Both the position numbers and the translations under genes were made by a program. A stretch of 64,000 nt of DNA from CAWGXG01 sp963826505 (GTDB taxonomy: Bacteria; Chloroflexota; Anaerolineae; Aggregatilineales; Aggregatilineaceae): the NCBI GenBank assembly GCA_963826505.1, contig CAWGXG010000008.1, positions 620,001-684,000 of the forward strand, given 5' to 3'. The notes beneath the pieces are model-generated. The model was not told where the DNA came from. It saw only the letters and a program-made list of their open reading frames with translations, and did not search any database. Below, piece by piece: positions 63,801-64,000 of this stretch (positions within the stretch are counted from its first letter, which is position 1; every line of letters begins with the position of its first letter).

Positions 63801-64000
63801 TTGACGTGCAGGCTCGCGTTGCTGCCGGTGTCCACCCATTCGATGATGACTTGCTGATCGCCCGCCGCAGGCGTGAACGATCGTTCAAAGGGAGTGGTGT
63901 CGATAGTGCTGATCCAGGTTTCAGGATCGCCCACGTTAGGCACGTCTGCGCCGACGACCAGGTTCCCACCTACCCAAACTCGCACACCGTTGTCACGCGA
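60833..64000 (-). CDS. Large modular extracellular protein, 5' end outside window
   Basis: At least 1055 residues; the coding frame continues past the right edge, so the N-terminus and any signal peptide are missing. The visible start resembles the end of a PA14-like domain (NGVRVWVGGNLV). Then come five jelly-roll modules of about 170 residues (choice-of-anchor-J/MAM-like), each with an S-S-L-E-L strand and ending in GWWIDD or a variant. The fifth module is split by a complete PA14 domain (TIYVTTDNTTYYVETRSDDGIRLIVD). The protein ends at DDIIVAE without a sorting signal or membrane span. A secreted glycan-binding adhesin or enzyme is likely. Confidence 0.8.
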   Translation of the reverse strand, partial: SRDNGVRVWVGGNLVVGADVPNVGDPETWISTIDTTPFERSFTPAAGDQQVIIEWVDTGSNASLHVNLSEQVDIPEGTCGWALSSEESHTPPQAWSDSPGTSYSLGSLCILELRGSIDLSGAANPQLEFYDRYNLETGAITRVGVSVDGSDTWTDIDLHNSSTNLAWGRQTFDLKNFNGVDFTNQSVLLRFVLDARNATTPADGWWVDDIKVEDFIPKRYTVGFADDMETTSHWYPGGTWARANEASHSPGNAWTDSPGASYLPGTDSALELDGYIDLTDPMVTVPEITFWHRYNLGTYDAIYAEVSIGDRNHWQNLTGATNNPADALDYGLSNWAWSQKVISLLPFKGDKLYFRFRLVSDSGASVGEGWWIDDFTIRNQPTAVIYPDWCDSMEAGGDNWIAEGSWGVVNGLDTNQTTGQVIDAHDGMSFWSDSRGANYMTNTNSSVQLASTVNLSGNTHPELIFWQQWDLQYSANLYVEISNDGGSTWNPVWSFLYGGKPPELKSVPDRGYDASLGWTRNDINLTSYVGDNINLRFRLDTRVGSVPGDGWWIDQVCIQEHNEPVRTVGFSDNFEAGPDKWYVGGQWGIVDEPEQYPRHAFTDSPGLGVDYLDKSNSSLELKGVVNLAGSVKPVLYYWDQFDIARRDYAIVEVNVSDDGGYSWGGWNEIGAMTQENSTTRSWDREQVDLSPYIPTVAHPNRVIRLRFRLYAPASTSTPAVKDGWWIDDVSIADINGDPVFSLPFYEDADSLNSRWVYDHTWVRIPYFRLLGSGNALGPGGWTGYYYYDANHNQRFDASDPLEFVDHDIPEIDFNWAYSQPVPDPTEGGTDLPYSDYFLVRWYRTIYVTTDNTTYYVETRSDDGIRLIVDPPGDPATDPNYPNGWTWTTWGWTNRAYTDSSNPDTGSVVLSQGLHTILVEFYENTGAAQVRVDLGKNGYVFHDSIDSSTDYNHGANMSMTLEGAIDLAGTTFPTLSYWHMQDLGSGDSCKVEVSTDGGFNWSTEMTYSSTDSIWRQEYINLNSYVGQKINIRFRTDARSNSDVGDGCYFDDIIVAE

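Noticed and set aside
1..64000. CRISPR array, prophage or insertion sequence
   Set aside because: No regular short repeats with spacers, transposase or phage structural genes were seen. The only recombinase-like gene is the truncated one at 45845.

Overview
The window reads as a chromosomal segment of a GC-rich, probably non-photosynthetic member of the Chloroflexota (Anaerolineae-like). This is inferred from gene content: roadblock proteins, PQQ-repeat Ser/Thr kinases, a type 2 isopentenyl-diphosphate isomerase, GldG-type ABC genes, tandem MoeA paralogues and a tungsten-type aldehyde oxidoreductase. No rRNA is present, so the taxonomy is not proven. No IS element, prophage or CRISPR array is visible. 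One tRNA (Phe) is present.

Layout. (1) 0.1-11.3 kb: cell-surface polysaccharide region. It holds a G5/beta-propeller lipoprotein, a glycosidase-like/O-antigen-ligase fusion, a macro-domain protein, a UDP-xylose-synthase-like dehydratase, a second O-antigen ligase, GtrA, a receiver protein and a GT4 glycosyltransferase. (2) 11.3-17 kb: hotdog thioesterase, a solitary Mg-chelatase-type AAA ATPase, ACP, Fni, a small lipoprotein and HemW. (3) 17-23.2 kb: a six-gene signalling operon of kinase, PP2C phosphatase, J-domain/vWA fusion, FHA protein, small beta protein and OmpR-type regulator, behind a good promoter. (4) 23.2-31.7 kb: a pyrG-add-small protein operon, divergent roadblock genes, formate-THF ligase and a TPR/tail-anchored protein. 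(5) 31.8-46.8 kb: two moeA genes, two thioesterase/pseudouridine-synthase housekeeping genes, a probable selenocysteine-containing redoxin, a nitrilase-fold protein without the catalytic Cys, threonine aldolase, lipoprotein and deacetylase genes, a very large helical protein, an orphan integrase N-domain and RdgB. (6) 47-53 kb: aldehyde:ferredoxin oxidoreductase, tRNA-Phe, photolyase and a TIGR03960-type radical SAM protein. (7) 53.2-64 kb, all minus strand: LiaF-like protein, principal sigma factor, GldA/F/G-like ABC operon, an extended guanylate kinase and the C-terminal part of a large modular surface protein that runs off the window.

Two themes stand out. The first is the redoxin at 36597-37085: an in-frame TGA sits exactly at the first Cys of its CxxC motif and is followed at the right distance by a perfect small hairpin, which is the signature of bacterial selenocysteine insertion. 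The second is a set of eight single-base reading-frame breaks in otherwise intact genes, including the sigma factor. All eight restore a full-length family member when one base is added or removed, so I treat them as probable consensus errors and describe each broken gene as one unit.
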